Assembly: GCA_943332615.1 (NCBI GenBank)
Contig: CALQQB010000029.1
Coordinates: 1-50,675 of the forward strand
Direction: 5' to 3'
Length of the DNA: 50,675 nucleotides
Origin: Phenylobacterium deserti
GTDB taxonomy: Bacteria > Pseudomonadota > Alphaproteobacteria > Caulobacterales > Caulobacteraceae
Part shown: positions 8,737-16,989 of the stretch, one piece after another
Position numbering within the stretch: position 1 is the stretch's first letter
Layout of the letters: the number at the start of each line of letters is the position of its first letter
Made by a program: the position numbers and the translations under genes
The notes under the pieces: generated by a model
What the model was told of the DNA's origin: nothing
Databases searched by the model: none
What the model saw: the letters and a program-made list of their open reading frames with translations, nothing else

Positions 8737-9066
8737 ATGGCGCGAAGCAAGAAAATCCCGGAGTTCGAGATCGAGGTCGGCGGGGAGCCTTATGTCTGGC
8801 GGCTGCAACGCCTGCCGCAGTGGTCCAGCGACACCGCCGCGTGGCGCGGGATGGCCCTCGCCGTGCGTCACGCGGAGGGGCAGCGCGAGGCGGTGCTGGA
8901 GTTTCCACCCGGCGTGCAGCCCAGGTTCGGTGCGCCCCAGCTGAAGCCCGCGCAGATCGCGCCGGAGCTGGTGGCGACGGCCATCGCGTCGGCCCTCGGG
9001 GCGGGCTGGGAACCGCTGTCGCGCGGCAAGACCGTCACCATCGTCGTGGACGCTGCCGGCGGCTGA
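8737..9066 (+). CDS. Conserved hypothetical protein
   Basis: 109 aa, soluble, no signal peptide. It begins MARSKKIPEFEIEVGGEPYVW, and beta-rich segments (YVWRLQRLPQWS, EAVLEFPPG) precede a helix (APELVATAIASALGAGW) and a closing strand (GKTVTIVVDA). It gives a credible coding pattern but I recognise no family. No other gene is close enough for a functional hint. Confidence 0.65.
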   Translation: MARSKKIPEFEIEVGGEPYVWRLQRLPQWSSDTAAWRGMALAVRHAEGQREAVLEFPPGVQPRFGAPQLKPAQIAPELVATAIASALGAGWEPLSRGKTVTIVVDAAGG

Positions 9067-9152
9067 GGCGTCGGGGTTAGAGGCCGCGACGATCGACGCC
9101 GCCTCCGGCCGGGGGTCCGGGCTGACATTTTAGGTCGCAGTTTCAACAAGCT

Positions 9153-9184
9153 CCGACCGTCCCGGCATTCGCCGGGACGGTCGG
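9153..9184. repeat. Perfect 14-bp palindrome (REP-like hairpin)
   Basis: CCGACCGTCCCGGC (9153–9166) pairs with its exact complement at 9171–9184 around an ATTC loop. It lies between the hypothetical gene and the tetR promoter. There is no T-tract on either strand, so a classic terminator is not supported, although it could still block read-through into tetR. Confidence 0.75.
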
Positions 9185-9212
9185 TGTTGAGGATGGACCT
9201 GGCAAGGGTTGC

Positions 9213-9241
9213 TTGACCTCCGTTCTTGTACGGCATACAAA
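9213..9241 (+). promoter_or_regulatory. tetR promoter with overlapping TTGTA-N5-TACAA operator
   Basis: A −35 TTGACC (9213–9218), 17-nt spacer and −10 TACAAA (9236–9241) place transcription start at about 9248, the A of the tetR ATG. There is no Shine-Dalgarno, so the transcript is probably leaderless. An inverted repeat TTGTA (9226–9230) / TACAA (9236–9240) with a 5-nt centre overlaps the −10. This is a likely autoregulatory site for the TetR protein. Confidence 0.6.
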
Positions 9242-9247
9242 CAACCC

Positions 9248-9880
9248 ATGTCGAAGGTGCAGTCCCTCGCCGAAGTCAGGGCCGTGCGTGAGCCCGGGAA
9301 GCGGATGCGCTCGCGGCTGCTGGACGCGGCGGTCGAGCTGTTCAAGGCCCGGGGCCTGGCCGGCGTCGCGGTGGCCGAGATCGCCGCCGCCGCCGGGGCC
9401 TATCCCAGCCAGGTCACCTATTATTTCCGCACCAAGGAGGCGCTGTTCGTCGAGGCCGCCTGCCGCGAGATGCTCTATGTCGCCCGCCAGGCCGAGACCG
9501 CCGCGGCCGGCGCCCTGAACGGCTCGGACTACAACCGCCGCCTGGTGGAGACCGTGATCGGCTCGCCGGGCCTGGCCCTGTTCGTCGAGGCGCTGTCCCT
9601 CACGCGGCGCCGGCCGGACCTGGCCCCGCTGGTCGAACGCACCTTCGAGCGGCTGCACGGCGAGGGTGACCGCGCCTATGCCGATGCGCGCCACCGTCGC
9701 GGCTGGTCGTCGGCGGAAGACGCCGCCACCGTCGCGCGCCGCTTCTGGACCTTGGCGCTCGGCGTGGCGTTGCGCGAAGGCGCCACCGAGGCCACCGTCG
9801 CCGAGGCCGTCGAAGAGATGGTCGCCCTGCTGCGCCACGACCGTTTGCCCGCACGCTCCACAATTGCAGGAGAGGCCTGA
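9248..9880 (+). CDS. TetR-family regulator of the adjacent desaturase
   Basis: 210 aa. The DNA-binding domain covers about residues 15–65: RSRLLDAAVELFKARGLAGV, helix-turn-helix VAEIAAAAGAYPSQVTYYF, then RTKEALF. A variable ligand-binding domain follows. The ATG at 9248 is chosen because it coincides with the predicted transcription start; longer in-frame starts would run through the promoter. The stop overlaps the desaturase start (TGATG), so the two are cotranscribed. By analogy with DesT/FabR-type regulators it may sense acyl-CoA and tune membrane unsaturation, which is inference. Confidence 0.88.
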   Translation: MSKVQSLAEVRAVREPGKRMRSRLLDAAVELFKARGLAGVAVAEIAAAAGAYPSQVTYYFRTKEALFVEAACREMLYVARQAETAAAGALNGSDYNRRLVETVIGSPGLALFVEALSLTRRRPDLAPLVERTFERLHGEGDRAYADARHRRGWSSAEDAATVARRFWTLALGVALREGATEATVAEAVEEMVALLRHDRLPARSTIAGEA

Positions 9881-10872
9881 TGCCCGCCGCCACCCGCGTC
9901 GCCCCGAAGGACTATTTCACCCCCGAGGAATGGGCGCCGCTGGCCCGGAAGTCCGCCTGGAAAGGCCCCTGGCTGATCGCCCACGCCTGGATCGTGATCC
10001 TGGGCGCCGCGGCGATAGCGGTGGCCTGGCCGCTCACCCTGCCGCTGGCGGTGATGATCATCGGCGCCCGCCAGCTGGGCCTGGCGATCCTGATGCACGA
10101 CGCCGCCCACGGCGCCCTGCACGGCAACCTCAAGCTCAACGATATCCTGGGCGACAAGCTGACCCCCGGCGGCCTCGTCCAGTACCGCACCTACCACCTG
10201 GGCCACCACAAGTTCGCCCAGCAGGCGGAGGATCCGGACCTCGGCCTCTCGGCGCCGTTCCCGATCACGCGCCTGTCGCTGCGCCGCAAGATCGTGCGCG
10301 ACCTGACCGGCCAGACCCATTTCAAGCAGCGCTGGGCGCCGCTGTTCAAGCGCCTGGGCAAGCCACCGGCCGGCGAGACCCGCCTGGGCATCCTCGCCAA
10401 GTTCGTCACCAACCGCTGGCGCTTCTTCGCCGGCGCGGCCGTGACCATCGCGGTCACCGCGCCGTTCGGATTCGGGTGGGCGTGGTTCGCGCTGTGGTGG
10501 CTGCCGCAGGCCACCTGGTATCCGATGATCACCCGCCTTCGGAACATCGCCGAGCACGCCTGCGTGCCCAAGGACGAGCCCGACCCGCTGCGCCACGCCC
10601 GCACCACCCACGCCAACCTGCTGGAGCGGGTGTTCCTGGCCCCCTACTGGGTGAACTACCACTGCGAGCACCACATGTTCATGCATGTGCCCTGCTACAA
10701 TCTGCCCCGCGCGCATCGCCTGCTGAAGGCCAGGGGCGTGCTGCCGAAGATGCTGACCTCGCCCAGCTACCTCGACGTGCTGCGCCTGGCTTCCAGCCAG
10801 TCGGCCGGCCAGGACCGCGGCGGCAACGCCACGCCCGAGGCGCGCGGCGTCGTCCGCACCGTGATCCAGTAG
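9880..10872 (+). CDS. Membrane fatty-acid desaturase
   Basis: A 330-aa di-iron membrane desaturase. The three histidine boxes are HDAAH (73–77), HLGHH (106–110) and HCEHH (261–265). Hydrophobic pairs lie at about 30–70 and 180–215. It introduces double bonds into acyl chains, or oxidises a related lipid such as a carotenoid or sphingolipid. Regiospecificity cannot be read. It overlaps tetR by one base, marking a two-gene regulated operon. Confidence 0.9.
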   Translation: MPAATRVAPKDYFTPEEWAPLARKSAWKGPWLIAHAWIVILGAAAIAVAWPLTLPLAVMIIGARQLGLAILMHDAAHGALHGNLKLNDILGDKLTPGGLVQYRTYHLGHHKFAQQAEDPDLGLSAPFPITRLSLRRKIVRDLTGQTHFKQRWAPLFKRLGKPPAGETRLGILAKFVTNRWRFFAGAAVTIAVTAPFGFGWAWFALWWLPQATWYPMITRLRNIAEHACVPKDEPDPLRHARTTHANLLERVFLAPYWVNYHCEHHMFMHVPCYNLPRAHRLLKARGVLPKMLTSPSYLDVLRLASSQSAGQDRGGNATPEARGVVRTVIQ

Positions 10873-10875
10873 GGT

Positions 10876-11505
10876 CTAGGCGGCGACAGCCTGCAGCTCG
10901 CGCCGGCGGCGCAGCACCGCGCCCATCGCGCCGAAGCCCATGATGGTCAGCGCCCAGGTCGTGGGTTCCGGCACAGCGGCGGCGCCCAGGTTGGTGACCT
11001 TGATGTTGCTCAGGCCCCAGCCTTCGTCGCCCGTGCCTTGGAAGCCGGCATGGCCATCGGCCAGCGCCGTGTAGGCGAACTTCAGGGTGTTGGTCCCGGC
11101 GATCAGGTTCAGCGGCGAGGAGATGTTCACGTGCCCGCCGGCCCAGGTGACGGCTGTGCCGTTTCCGGACACGTTGCTGATCGTCGAGCCTAGCGGCTGC
11201 AGGAACACGACATCGTTGCCGCCGCCGCCCAGGTTGAACGTGCCGCGCAGGATGTCGGCGCCGTTGAGGGCCAGGGTGAAGTCGTCCTGGTAGAAGTTCT
11301 GGCCGTCCAGGCTGGCGAAACCGTCCAGCACGAAGGAGAGCGCCGCCGGGCCGGCCGGGCCGGCGAAACTCACCAAATAGCTCGTATCGGTGGGGAATTC
11401 GCCGACCGAGCCCGGCGCGTCGAACAGCGTGCCGGCCTGGGCGGACGCGCCGGCCAGGGTGACGAGGGCGAGGGCCGAGGCGGCCAGAAGCGTGCGCAGG
11501 GTCAT
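10876..11505 (-). CDS. PEPxxWA-CTERM sorting-domain surface protein
   Basis: 209 aa. The signal peptide is MTLRTLLAASALALVTLAGA followed by SAQA. The beta-rich body has DDFTLALNGADILRGTF and HVNISSPLNLIAGTNTLKFAY. The C-terminal tail has VPEPTTWA, a GFGAMGAVL hydrophobic stretch and RRRR. That tail is the exosortase/PEP-CTERM sorting signal, common in alphaproteobacteria that export matrix proteins. No exosortase gene is in this window. The ATG at 11505 starts the signal peptide. It converges on the desaturase gene with only 3 nt between them. Confidence 0.88.
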   Translation of the reverse strand: MTLRTLLAASALALVTLAGASAQAGTLFDAPGSVGEFPTDTSYLVSFAGPAGPAALSFVLDGFASLDGQNFYQDDFTLALNGADILRGTFNLGGGGNDVVFLQPLGSTISNVSGNGTAVTWAGGHVNISSPLNLIAGTNTLKFAYTALADGHAGFQGTGDEGWGLSNIKVTNLGAAAVPEPTTWALTIMGFGAMGAVLRRRRELQAVAA

Positions 11506-11573
11506 GGTCGGTGTCCCAAGATGGCGCAGGTGCGCCGGCTGAGGCCGACGCCGAGCAAGCCCGGGACCGCGGC

Positions 11574-11939
11574 TCAGATCCCCGCGAGCCGCCGGGGCGC
11601 CGCCAGCCGCCAGCTCGTCAGCAGCCGCCCCTCCACCAGAGCCCAGTCCACGCCCTCCGCCAGGGTCACCGCGATCCAGCCCGAGGGCCAGAGATAGGCC
11701 GGGCGGCTGTAGGTCTCCGGGTCGGCCTCGATCAGGAACGCCTGCTCGTCGCGCCCAGTGGTCTTCACGCAGACCACCGTCGTCCCGTCGCCATGGTGGT
11801 CGTGGCGGAAGTAGGCGAACATCTTGCCGGCCACATCGAAGGCCGGGATGCCATGGCTGATCCGCTCGCCGCTCTCCGGCAGGGCCAGGCACAGGGCCCG
11901 CAGGCGGGTTTCGACGGCGGCGGGATCGGCCGCGAGCAT
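11574..11939 (-). CDS. MmcQ/YjbR-family protein
   Basis: A 121-aa single-domain protein of the MmcQ/YjbR fold (CyaY-like, double wing). It has ALPESGERISHGIPAFDVAGKMFAYF near 19–44, then VCVKTTGRDEQAFLIEADPE and GWIAVTL. The family is often annotated as DNA-binding, but its molecular role is unknown. It is divergent from the methyltransferase gene, with 35 bp between the starts. A second paralogue lies at 18930. Confidence 0.82.
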   Translation of the reverse strand: MLAADPAAVETRLRALCLALPESGERISHGIPAFDVAGKMFAYFRHDHHGDGTTVVCVKTTGRDEQAFLIEADPETYSRPAYLWPSGWIAVTLAEGVDWALVEGRLLTSWRLAAPRRLAGI

Positions 11940-11974
11940 GGCCGGAACCTAGCCCGTCCGGTACAGACCCGCCA

Positions 11975-12631
11975 ATGATCCCCCCCGAGGCCCGCCGCCA
12001 GTTCATCCTGGACAACACCCGCCTCCAGCGGCCGCCGCATACGCCGGAACTCCAGCTCTACCTCGCCGACGAGATCACCCCGATCTGGCGGATGACCGAG
12101 GAGGCTCTGGCCGAGATCGGCCTGCCGCCACCGTTCTGGGCCTTCGCCTGGGCCGGCGGTCAGGCCCTGGCGCGCTACGTGCTCGACACCCCGGCCGTCG
12201 TCGCTGGCAAGGCGGTGATCGACTTCGCCTCCGGCTCCGGCCTGGTGGGGATCGCGGCGGCCAAGGCCGGCGCCGCCCGCGTCCTGGGCGCCGACATAGA
12301 CGGTTTCTGCGGCCCGGCCCTGGCGCTCAACGCGCAGGTCAACGGCGCCATCGTCGGCTTCACCGCTGCCGACCTGCTGAACGCCCCGGCCCCCGCCTGG
12401 GCCGAGGTGATCCTGGCCGGCGACATCTGCTACGAAAAGCCCCTGGCCGAGCGCGTCCTGGCCTGGCTCGCCGCCGCCCGCGCTGCCGGCGCCACGGTGC
12501 TGATCGGCGACCCCAACCGCAGCTACTTCCCCCGCCAGGGCCTTATCAAGCTGGCCGAATACCAGGTCCAGACCACCCGCGAGCTAGAGGACATGACGGT
12601 CAAGAAAACCGCCGTCTGGACTCTCCCCTGA
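11975..12631 (+). CDS. SAM-dependent methyltransferase, ETF-beta lysine methyltransferase (METTL20)-like
   Basis: 218 aa. The signature PPPFWAFAWAGGQALARYVLD is followed by SAM motif I VIDFASGSGLVGIAAAKAGA, the acidic motif ADIDGFC and the post-I stretch EVILAGDICYEKPLAERV. This arrangement is that of the PrmA-related family that includes bacterial METTL20 homologues, which trimethylate lysines of electron-transfer flavoprotein beta. Annotation pipelines often call these nicotinamide N-methyltransferase-like. The substrate here is inferred from family likeness only. Confidence 0.8.
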   Translation: MIPPEARRQFILDNTRLQRPPHTPELQLYLADEITPIWRMTEEALAEIGLPPPFWAFAWAGGQALARYVLDTPAVVAGKAVIDFASGSGLVGIAAAKAGAARVLGADIDGFCGPALALNAQVNGAIVGFTAADLLNAPAPAWAEVILAGDICYEKPLAERVLAWLAAARAAGATVLIGDPNRSYFPRQGLIKLAEYQVQTTRELEDMTVKKTAVWTLP

Positions 12632-12662
12632 CGACGCGATATTCAGAACAAACAAAGAACTT

Positions 12663-13019
12663 ATGGAGACGCTATCGGTGCCTAAAGACGGACATGTCAA
12701 CTACGTGGAACTGCCCGGCGGCGACCTGGCGGCGGTCAAAGGCTTCTATGGCCAGGCCTTCGGCTGGACCTTCACCGACTACGGCCCCAGCTACGCGGGC
12801 TTCAACGAAGGCCTCGACGGCGGCTTCCACACGGGGGACGCGGACGCCATCAGCAAGCCCCTGGTGATCCTCTACGCGACCGACCTGGGCGCGATGGAAG
12901 CCAAGGTGAAGGCCGCAGGCGGCGTGATCACACGGGCCATCTTCGAGTTCCCCGGCGGCCGGCGGTTCCACTTCACCGACCCGGCGGGGAATGAGCTGGC
13001 GGTGTGGAGCGAGGGTTGA
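12663..13019 (+). CDS. VOC-family (glyoxalase/bleomycin-resistance fold) protein
   Basis: 118 aa with one beta-alpha-beta-beta-beta repeat pair. The N-terminal HVNYVELPGGDLAAVKGFYG and the C-terminal FHFTDPAGNELAVWSE are the usual VOC half-signatures (F-Y-x-x-x-F-G-W and D-P-x-G-N). It resembles the small single-domain enzymes of the YkcA/glyoxalase type. The substrate is unknown. It ends 53 nt before the protease start. Confidence 0.82.
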   Translation: METLSVPKDGHVNYVELPGGDLAAVKGFYGQAFGWTFTDYGPSYAGFNEGLDGGFHTGDADAISKPLVILYATDLGAMEAKVKAAGGVITRAIFEFPGGRRFHFTDPAGNELAVWSEG

Positions 13020-13072
13020 CAGCGAGCGTCTCGCCAGCTTGCAATCGCAGCGTGCGGACGTTGGGGGATGCG

Positions 13073-14389
13073 ATGATTTCGAGAGTGTTGGCAGGACTTT
13101 GGGCGGCAGGGTCCATGATCTGCGTGGTCGCAACCTCGGCCGCCGCCGCGGCGATTGAGGTCACTGTGCCGCCGGCCGTGATCGCTGCGCCGCTGCCCGC
13201 CGACGCCAAGAGCCGGCCCGTGTCGCTGACGCGCCTCGCGGCAAACATTTCGCCGGGCACGCCGTGGCGTCAGGACACCCAGAGCCCGTACTTCATGGTG
13301 CCGTGCGCCGTGACCACCGAGTTGCGCCGATGGACAGAGGACGACAACAAGATCGGCAGCATCGACGTCTTCGACCGCATCTTCCGCGATGAAATTCGCA
13401 CGGCCGGGTTTCGGGCTGGCAACGATCCGACGAACCTGTTCGAGGAGCAGACGGGCTCCGACCTCCAAGTCGGGGCGCTGATCACCGAATTGCGGATGAA
13501 AACCTGCGATTACATTATGTTTGGCGCAAAAAACTATTCGGGCGCCGCTGTGATGGATGTCCAATGGCAGATCTATTCCGTCAGCCAGGCAAAGGTTCTT
13601 GCACGCATCGGCACACACGGCGGCTTTGAGTTGAAGCCGACGAGGCAGTCAGGGGATGCGGACGCCAGTCCGATCCTGCGGGGCGCCTTCGCCGACAACG
13701 TCAACCGGCTCACCGCCAGTACCGAGTTCCGGCAGATCATGGCCGCTTCGACGCCATCGGCCGCCGTGACGCCCGTTGCCGCGCTATCGTTTGTTCCCGC
13801 GCGTGGGACCGCCTCGATGGCCGCCGCGGTCAAGAGCGTGGTCGCGATCTACGCCGGCGACGGCATGGGTAGCGGCGTGCTGATCTCGCCGGACGGCTAT
13901 ATCCTGACCAACCACCATGTGGCGGGCTCGGGCGGCCAGGTGCGGGTGCATTGGGCCGACGGGACCGACACGATCGGCGACGTGCTGCGGGGCGATCCGC
14001 GGCGGGACGTCGCCTTGATCCGGACAACCCCCAAAGCCGGACCCCTGGCCCTTCGCCACACGCCCGTCCAGCTGGGTGAGACGGTCTTCGCCATCGGCAC
14101 GCCCCTGCGCAAGGAGTTCGCCAACACCCTCACGCGCGGCGTCATCTCCGGCGTGCGGCTGATCGACGGCCAGCCGGTCATCCAGAGCGACGTGGCGATC
14201 GACCGTGGCAACTCGGGTGGCCCGCTGTTGGACGAGCAGGGCCGCGTCGTGGCCTTGACCGTCTCGCGCTACGAGGAAGAGGGGGTCGGCCGAAACATCA
14301 ACTTCTTCATCCCGATCGACGAAGTTCTGAAGGCGCTGTCGGTGGCGGCGCAGGCGGACCCGCCGCCGCCGGTCACGCCGCGAAGATAG
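13073..14389 (+). CDS. Secreted trypsin-like serine protease (S1C, HtrA-like without PDZ)
   Basis: 438 aa. A signal peptide (MISRVLAGLWAAGSMICVVA, cleaved after the Ala run) leads to an unassigned N-terminal domain of about 200 residues. The C-terminal chymotrypsin-fold domain has catalytic His in LTNHHVAGSG, Asp in RRDVALIR and Ser in DRGNSGGPLLDEQG. That is the HtrA/DegP triad, but no PDZ domain follows. The protein is likely periplasmic and could be involved in envelope stress. I chose the ATG at 13073 because GGGGGA lies just upstream and it opens the signal peptide. Confidence 0.88.
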   Translation: MISRVLAGLWAAGSMICVVATSAAAAAIEVTVPPAVIAAPLPADAKSRPVSLTRLAANISPGTPWRQDTQSPYFMVPCAVTTELRRWTEDDNKIGSIDVFDRIFRDEIRTAGFRAGNDPTNLFEEQTGSDLQVGALITELRMKTCDYIMFGAKNYSGAAVMDVQWQIYSVSQAKVLARIGTHGGFELKPTRQSGDADASPILRGAFADNVNRLTASTEFRQIMAASTPSAAVTPVAALSFVPARGTASMAAAVKSVVAIYAGDGMGSGVLISPDGYILTNHHVAGSGGQVRVHWADGTDTIGDVLRGDPRRDVALIRTTPKAGPLALRHTPVQLGETVFAIGTPLRKEFANTLTRGVISGVRLIDGQPVIQSDVAIDRGNSGGPLLDEQGRVVALTVSRYEEEGVGRNINFFIPIDEVLKALSVAAQADPPPPVTPRR

Positions 14390-14492
14390 CCTTCACACCG
14401 ACACCTCGGCCCACATCGGCGTCAGCGCGCCCAGGCCAGGGCGGGCCCCATAACCGGAGGGGCATCGACCACCCCCGCCCCGCCGTCCGCAG

Positions 14493-14981
14493 CTAAAACG
14501 CAGCGCCGTTGGCGTTGGTGACCGCGACCCGGCAGACGCCTACGAAGTCGGCGAAGGTGACAGCTCCGGTGCGCCGGTCGAGGTCCAGCTTGTCGCTCAA
14601 CATGCGGCCCGCAAGGCCGGTTCTGGGCGTGCGGGCGCGGATCAGGAACGCCGTCACCTCCGGCTTCTCGAGCGGGTACCAGCCGTCCGCGGAGGTCTTG
14701 CTGAAGATCGGCTGCGAACTGGGCGGCGGGCGCACCCGCACCTCGCCCTTCTCGACCATCACGCCCAGCTGGGCCGCAACCCGCGTCACACCATAGCCGG
14801 CGCCATAGCTGGCCCCATAGCGGGGATTGGCGAAGGCCACGCTGGTGTCCGAGCCCGTGCACAGCAGCACCAGCGGCCGCGCGTCCACCGTCCCCGCGAC
14901 ACTTTCTGCCGCAGCCGTCCCCGCCGCCGCCGTCAACGCCGCCGCCAGCCCGAAGCCCATCCACCTGCCCACGGAATTCAC
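14493..14981 (-). CDS. Secreted hypothetical protein
   Basis: 162 aa starting at GTG. The signal peptide is RWMGFGLAAALTAAAGTAAA, ending AES. The mature part contains two cysteines (LLCTGSD near residue 40 and VGVCRVAV near the end) that could form a disulfide. A lipid-like or enzyme motif is not visible. I do not recognise the family. It is divergent from nothing obvious and lies convergent to the protease gene. Confidence 0.6.
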   Translation of the reverse strand: MNSVGRWMGFGLAAALTAAAGTAAAESVAGTVDARPLVLLCTGSDTSVAFANPRYGASYGAGYGVTRVAAQLGVMVEKGEVRVRPPPSSQPIFSKTSADGWYPLEKPEVTAFLIRARTPRTGLAGRMLSDKLDLDRRTGAVTFADFVGVCRVAVTNANGAAF

Positions 14982-15107
14982 CTCTGATCGACCGAACCGG
15001 ACGCGAGTCTAGTCCTGCTGGCCGGCGGCGGCCAGCGGCCGGGCTGTCGGGTCCCCGGCCCTACGCCGTCGTCCGGGCCGGAACCTCGCGGGGCCGGCCC
15101 CCGCGCG

Positions 15108-16424
15108 TCAGGGCGCGGCGGGCTTGCGGCGCAGCTCCAGGCCGATCGCGGTGTTGCGGTAGAACCCCTTCCACGTGGCGCCGGGGCCGCCCGGGCTGAT
15201 GGCGGCGTAGCCTCCCGGACTGCCGGCCGGCCAGGCGCCGTCGCCGCCGGCCACCACGTCGCTGTCAAGATAGGCCGCCTTCGCTTCGTCGCCCTTGGCG
15301 TAGCGATCGACAAAGGCGGTGATCATGTGCTGGCTGATCCCCAGGATCCGGTCCTTCCGCCAGACCGGGTCCTCGAACCACTGGAAATCCCACAGCTGGC
15401 TCCCGGCCTCGGCCGGCGCCGGATCCAGGCCCAGGGCGTGACCGGCGTTCTGGAACACCAGCAGGTAGCGCGGCGCATGCAACGCCTGGTCGAACACCGG
15501 GGCGATGCCGTCGGCGAACCCCACGGTGGCGTCCCGGGTCCCACCGATCACCAGCAGGGGCGCTGTCACCCCCGACAGACCCGTTGCGCCCCAGGCGCCG
15601 AACCGCAGGCCGGCCGGCGAAATCGCCACCACCGCCTTGACGCCGGGAACCACCAGCTCACCCGCGCGCGGCCCGCCCCGCACGAAGTCCGCCAGGGGCC
15701 GGCCCGGAACACCGGCGACCGGCAGCCCCCCCGGCTCCAGGCTGGCGCCTGCCGCCGTCAGCACCCCATAGCCGCCCATGGAATAGCCGATCAGCACGAC
15801 CCGCGAGGCATCCGCGTCCTTAAGGCCCGGCGTGCCGGCGGCGATCCTCGCCCGCAGGGCGCCGGCGACGAAGGCGATGTCCAGCGGGCGGCGCGCCATC
15901 GGCTCGGCGGCCCGCACGCGGTCTGAGTAGTTCGGGTCATTGTGATGGATCGCCGCCACCACATAGCCATTCGAGGCCAGGTTCTCGGCCAGCCAGCTCA
16001 TCGCCTCAGGCGCGTTGCTGTAGCCGTGCGAGACGATCACCAGCGGGAACCGCCCGCCCGACGCCGGCGCCCCGCGCACCGCGAGCCCGGCCGACGAGAA
16101 CGCCACCGGCCCGCGCGGCGGCTCGGCCGGCAGGGCATAGCGATAGGTCACGCCCTTGGCCCCCTTGGCGGTGCGCGCCGGATACCAGACCTCCACAGGC
16201 AGGACCCGATCCTTCAGCGTCGGCGGCGCCGCCCCGGAGGGACGGGCCGCCAGCACATCCACCTGCGCCGCCTGCACCAGGGTGATCGTCCGCAGACCTA
16301 CCCCGTACGGCCCCAGCCGGGCCAGCACCGGCGCATCGGTCGTAGGTCGGCTGGGCTGGGCGTTCGCGACGCCCGCGGTCAGCAGGCCGAGCACAAGCCC
16401 TATCGTCCGAAGAGCCCTGGCCAT
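15108..16424 (-). CDS. Secreted alpha/beta hydrolase, PAF-acetylhydrolase/dienelactone-hydrolase-like
   Basis: 438 aa. The signal peptide (ARALRTIGLVLGLLTAGVANA) is followed by a serine-hydrolase domain. It has an oxyanion region (LVIVSHGYSN), nucleophile elbow GYSMGGYG, an acid in IGGTRDATVGF and His in NAGHALGLD. This pattern is that of bacterial plasma platelet-activating-factor-acetylhydrolase-like esterases. It is probably periplasmic. I chose the ATG at 16424 because GGGGAGA lies about 9 nt upstream. Substrate unknown. Confidence 0.85.
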   Translation of the reverse strand: MARALRTIGLVLGLLTAGVANAQPSRPTTDAPVLARLGPYGVGLRTITLVQAAQVDVLAARPSGAAPPTLKDRVLPVEVWYPARTAKGAKGVTYRYALPAEPPRGPVAFSSAGLAVRGAPASGGRFPLVIVSHGYSNAPEAMSWLAENLASNGYVVAAIHHNDPNYSDRVRAAEPMARRPLDIAFVAGALRARIAAGTPGLKDADASRVVLIGYSMGGYGVLTAAGASLEPGGLPVAGVPGRPLADFVRGGPRAGELVVPGVKAVVAISPAGLRFGAWGATGLSGVTAPLLVIGGTRDATVGFADGIAPVFDQALHAPRYLLVFQNAGHALGLDPAPAEAGSQLWDFQWFEDPVWRKDRILGISQHMITAFVDRYAKGDEAKAAYLDSDVVAGGDGAWPAGSPGGYAAISPGGPGATWKGFYRNTAIGLELRRKPAAP

Positions 16425-16589
16425 GGTCGTCGATCTCCCCGCGCCCGGGCGCGCATCACGCCCTCCGCTATCACCCCGACCGGCCCGGCGCCTATGGTGA
16501 GACTCCCGGCGCCGGCCGTGGCCGACGAACATGGGCCGGCTCCTGCGCCTACCTCCGCGTTTGTCGCAGGGCCTCGCGAACCTCCCCCG

Positions 16590-16898
16590 ATGTCCTGGCT
16601 CTTCGAACCCCTCGACCCCGCCGACGCCGAAGCGGAGGCGCCGCCCATGGATCACTGGGTCAGCGCCGGGCAGCCCAGCCAGTACAGCGACGCAACGGCC
16701 CGCATCGTCCTGGCCCGCGCGGCCCGCGGCGACACCCTCGACATGATCCTGGCGGCTCCCAACATGCCTTGCCGCCGCACCCTCTACGACTGGATCCATG
16801 TCGTCCCGCGCTTCGGCCGCGCCTGGCAGGACATGCGGGTGGCCGAGGTTGAGATGGCGGCGGAACTGGCTGAAATCCCGACGCTCACGGCAGCTTGA
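16590..16898 (+). CDS. Small protein resembling terminase small-subunit helix-turn-helix
   Basis: 102 aa beginning MSWLFEPLDPADAEAEAPPM. The central part, ARGDTLDMILAAPNMPCRRT followed by LYDWIHVVPRFGRAWQDMR, has the layout of phage terminase small-subunit DNA-binding domains (G-x-S/T-L-x-x-I, a MP-x-x-x-T turn, then W). No other phage gene lies nearby, so it is either a domesticated remnant or a chance structural match. An open frame extends far upstream but looks like antisense of the hydrolase. Confidence 0.5.
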   Translation: MSWLFEPLDPADAEAEAPPMDHWVSAGQPSQYSDATARIVLARAARGDTLDMILAAPNMPCRRTLYDWIHVVPRFGRAWQDMRVAEVEMAAELAEIPTLTAA

Positions 16899-16989
16899 CC
16901 ATCGCCGCCCTGCGTTTCACGGCTAAGTCTTGAACGGCGCGTGTTGATGTCCGCGCCTCACAGGCAACCACCCCCCACCCGGAGCCCGC

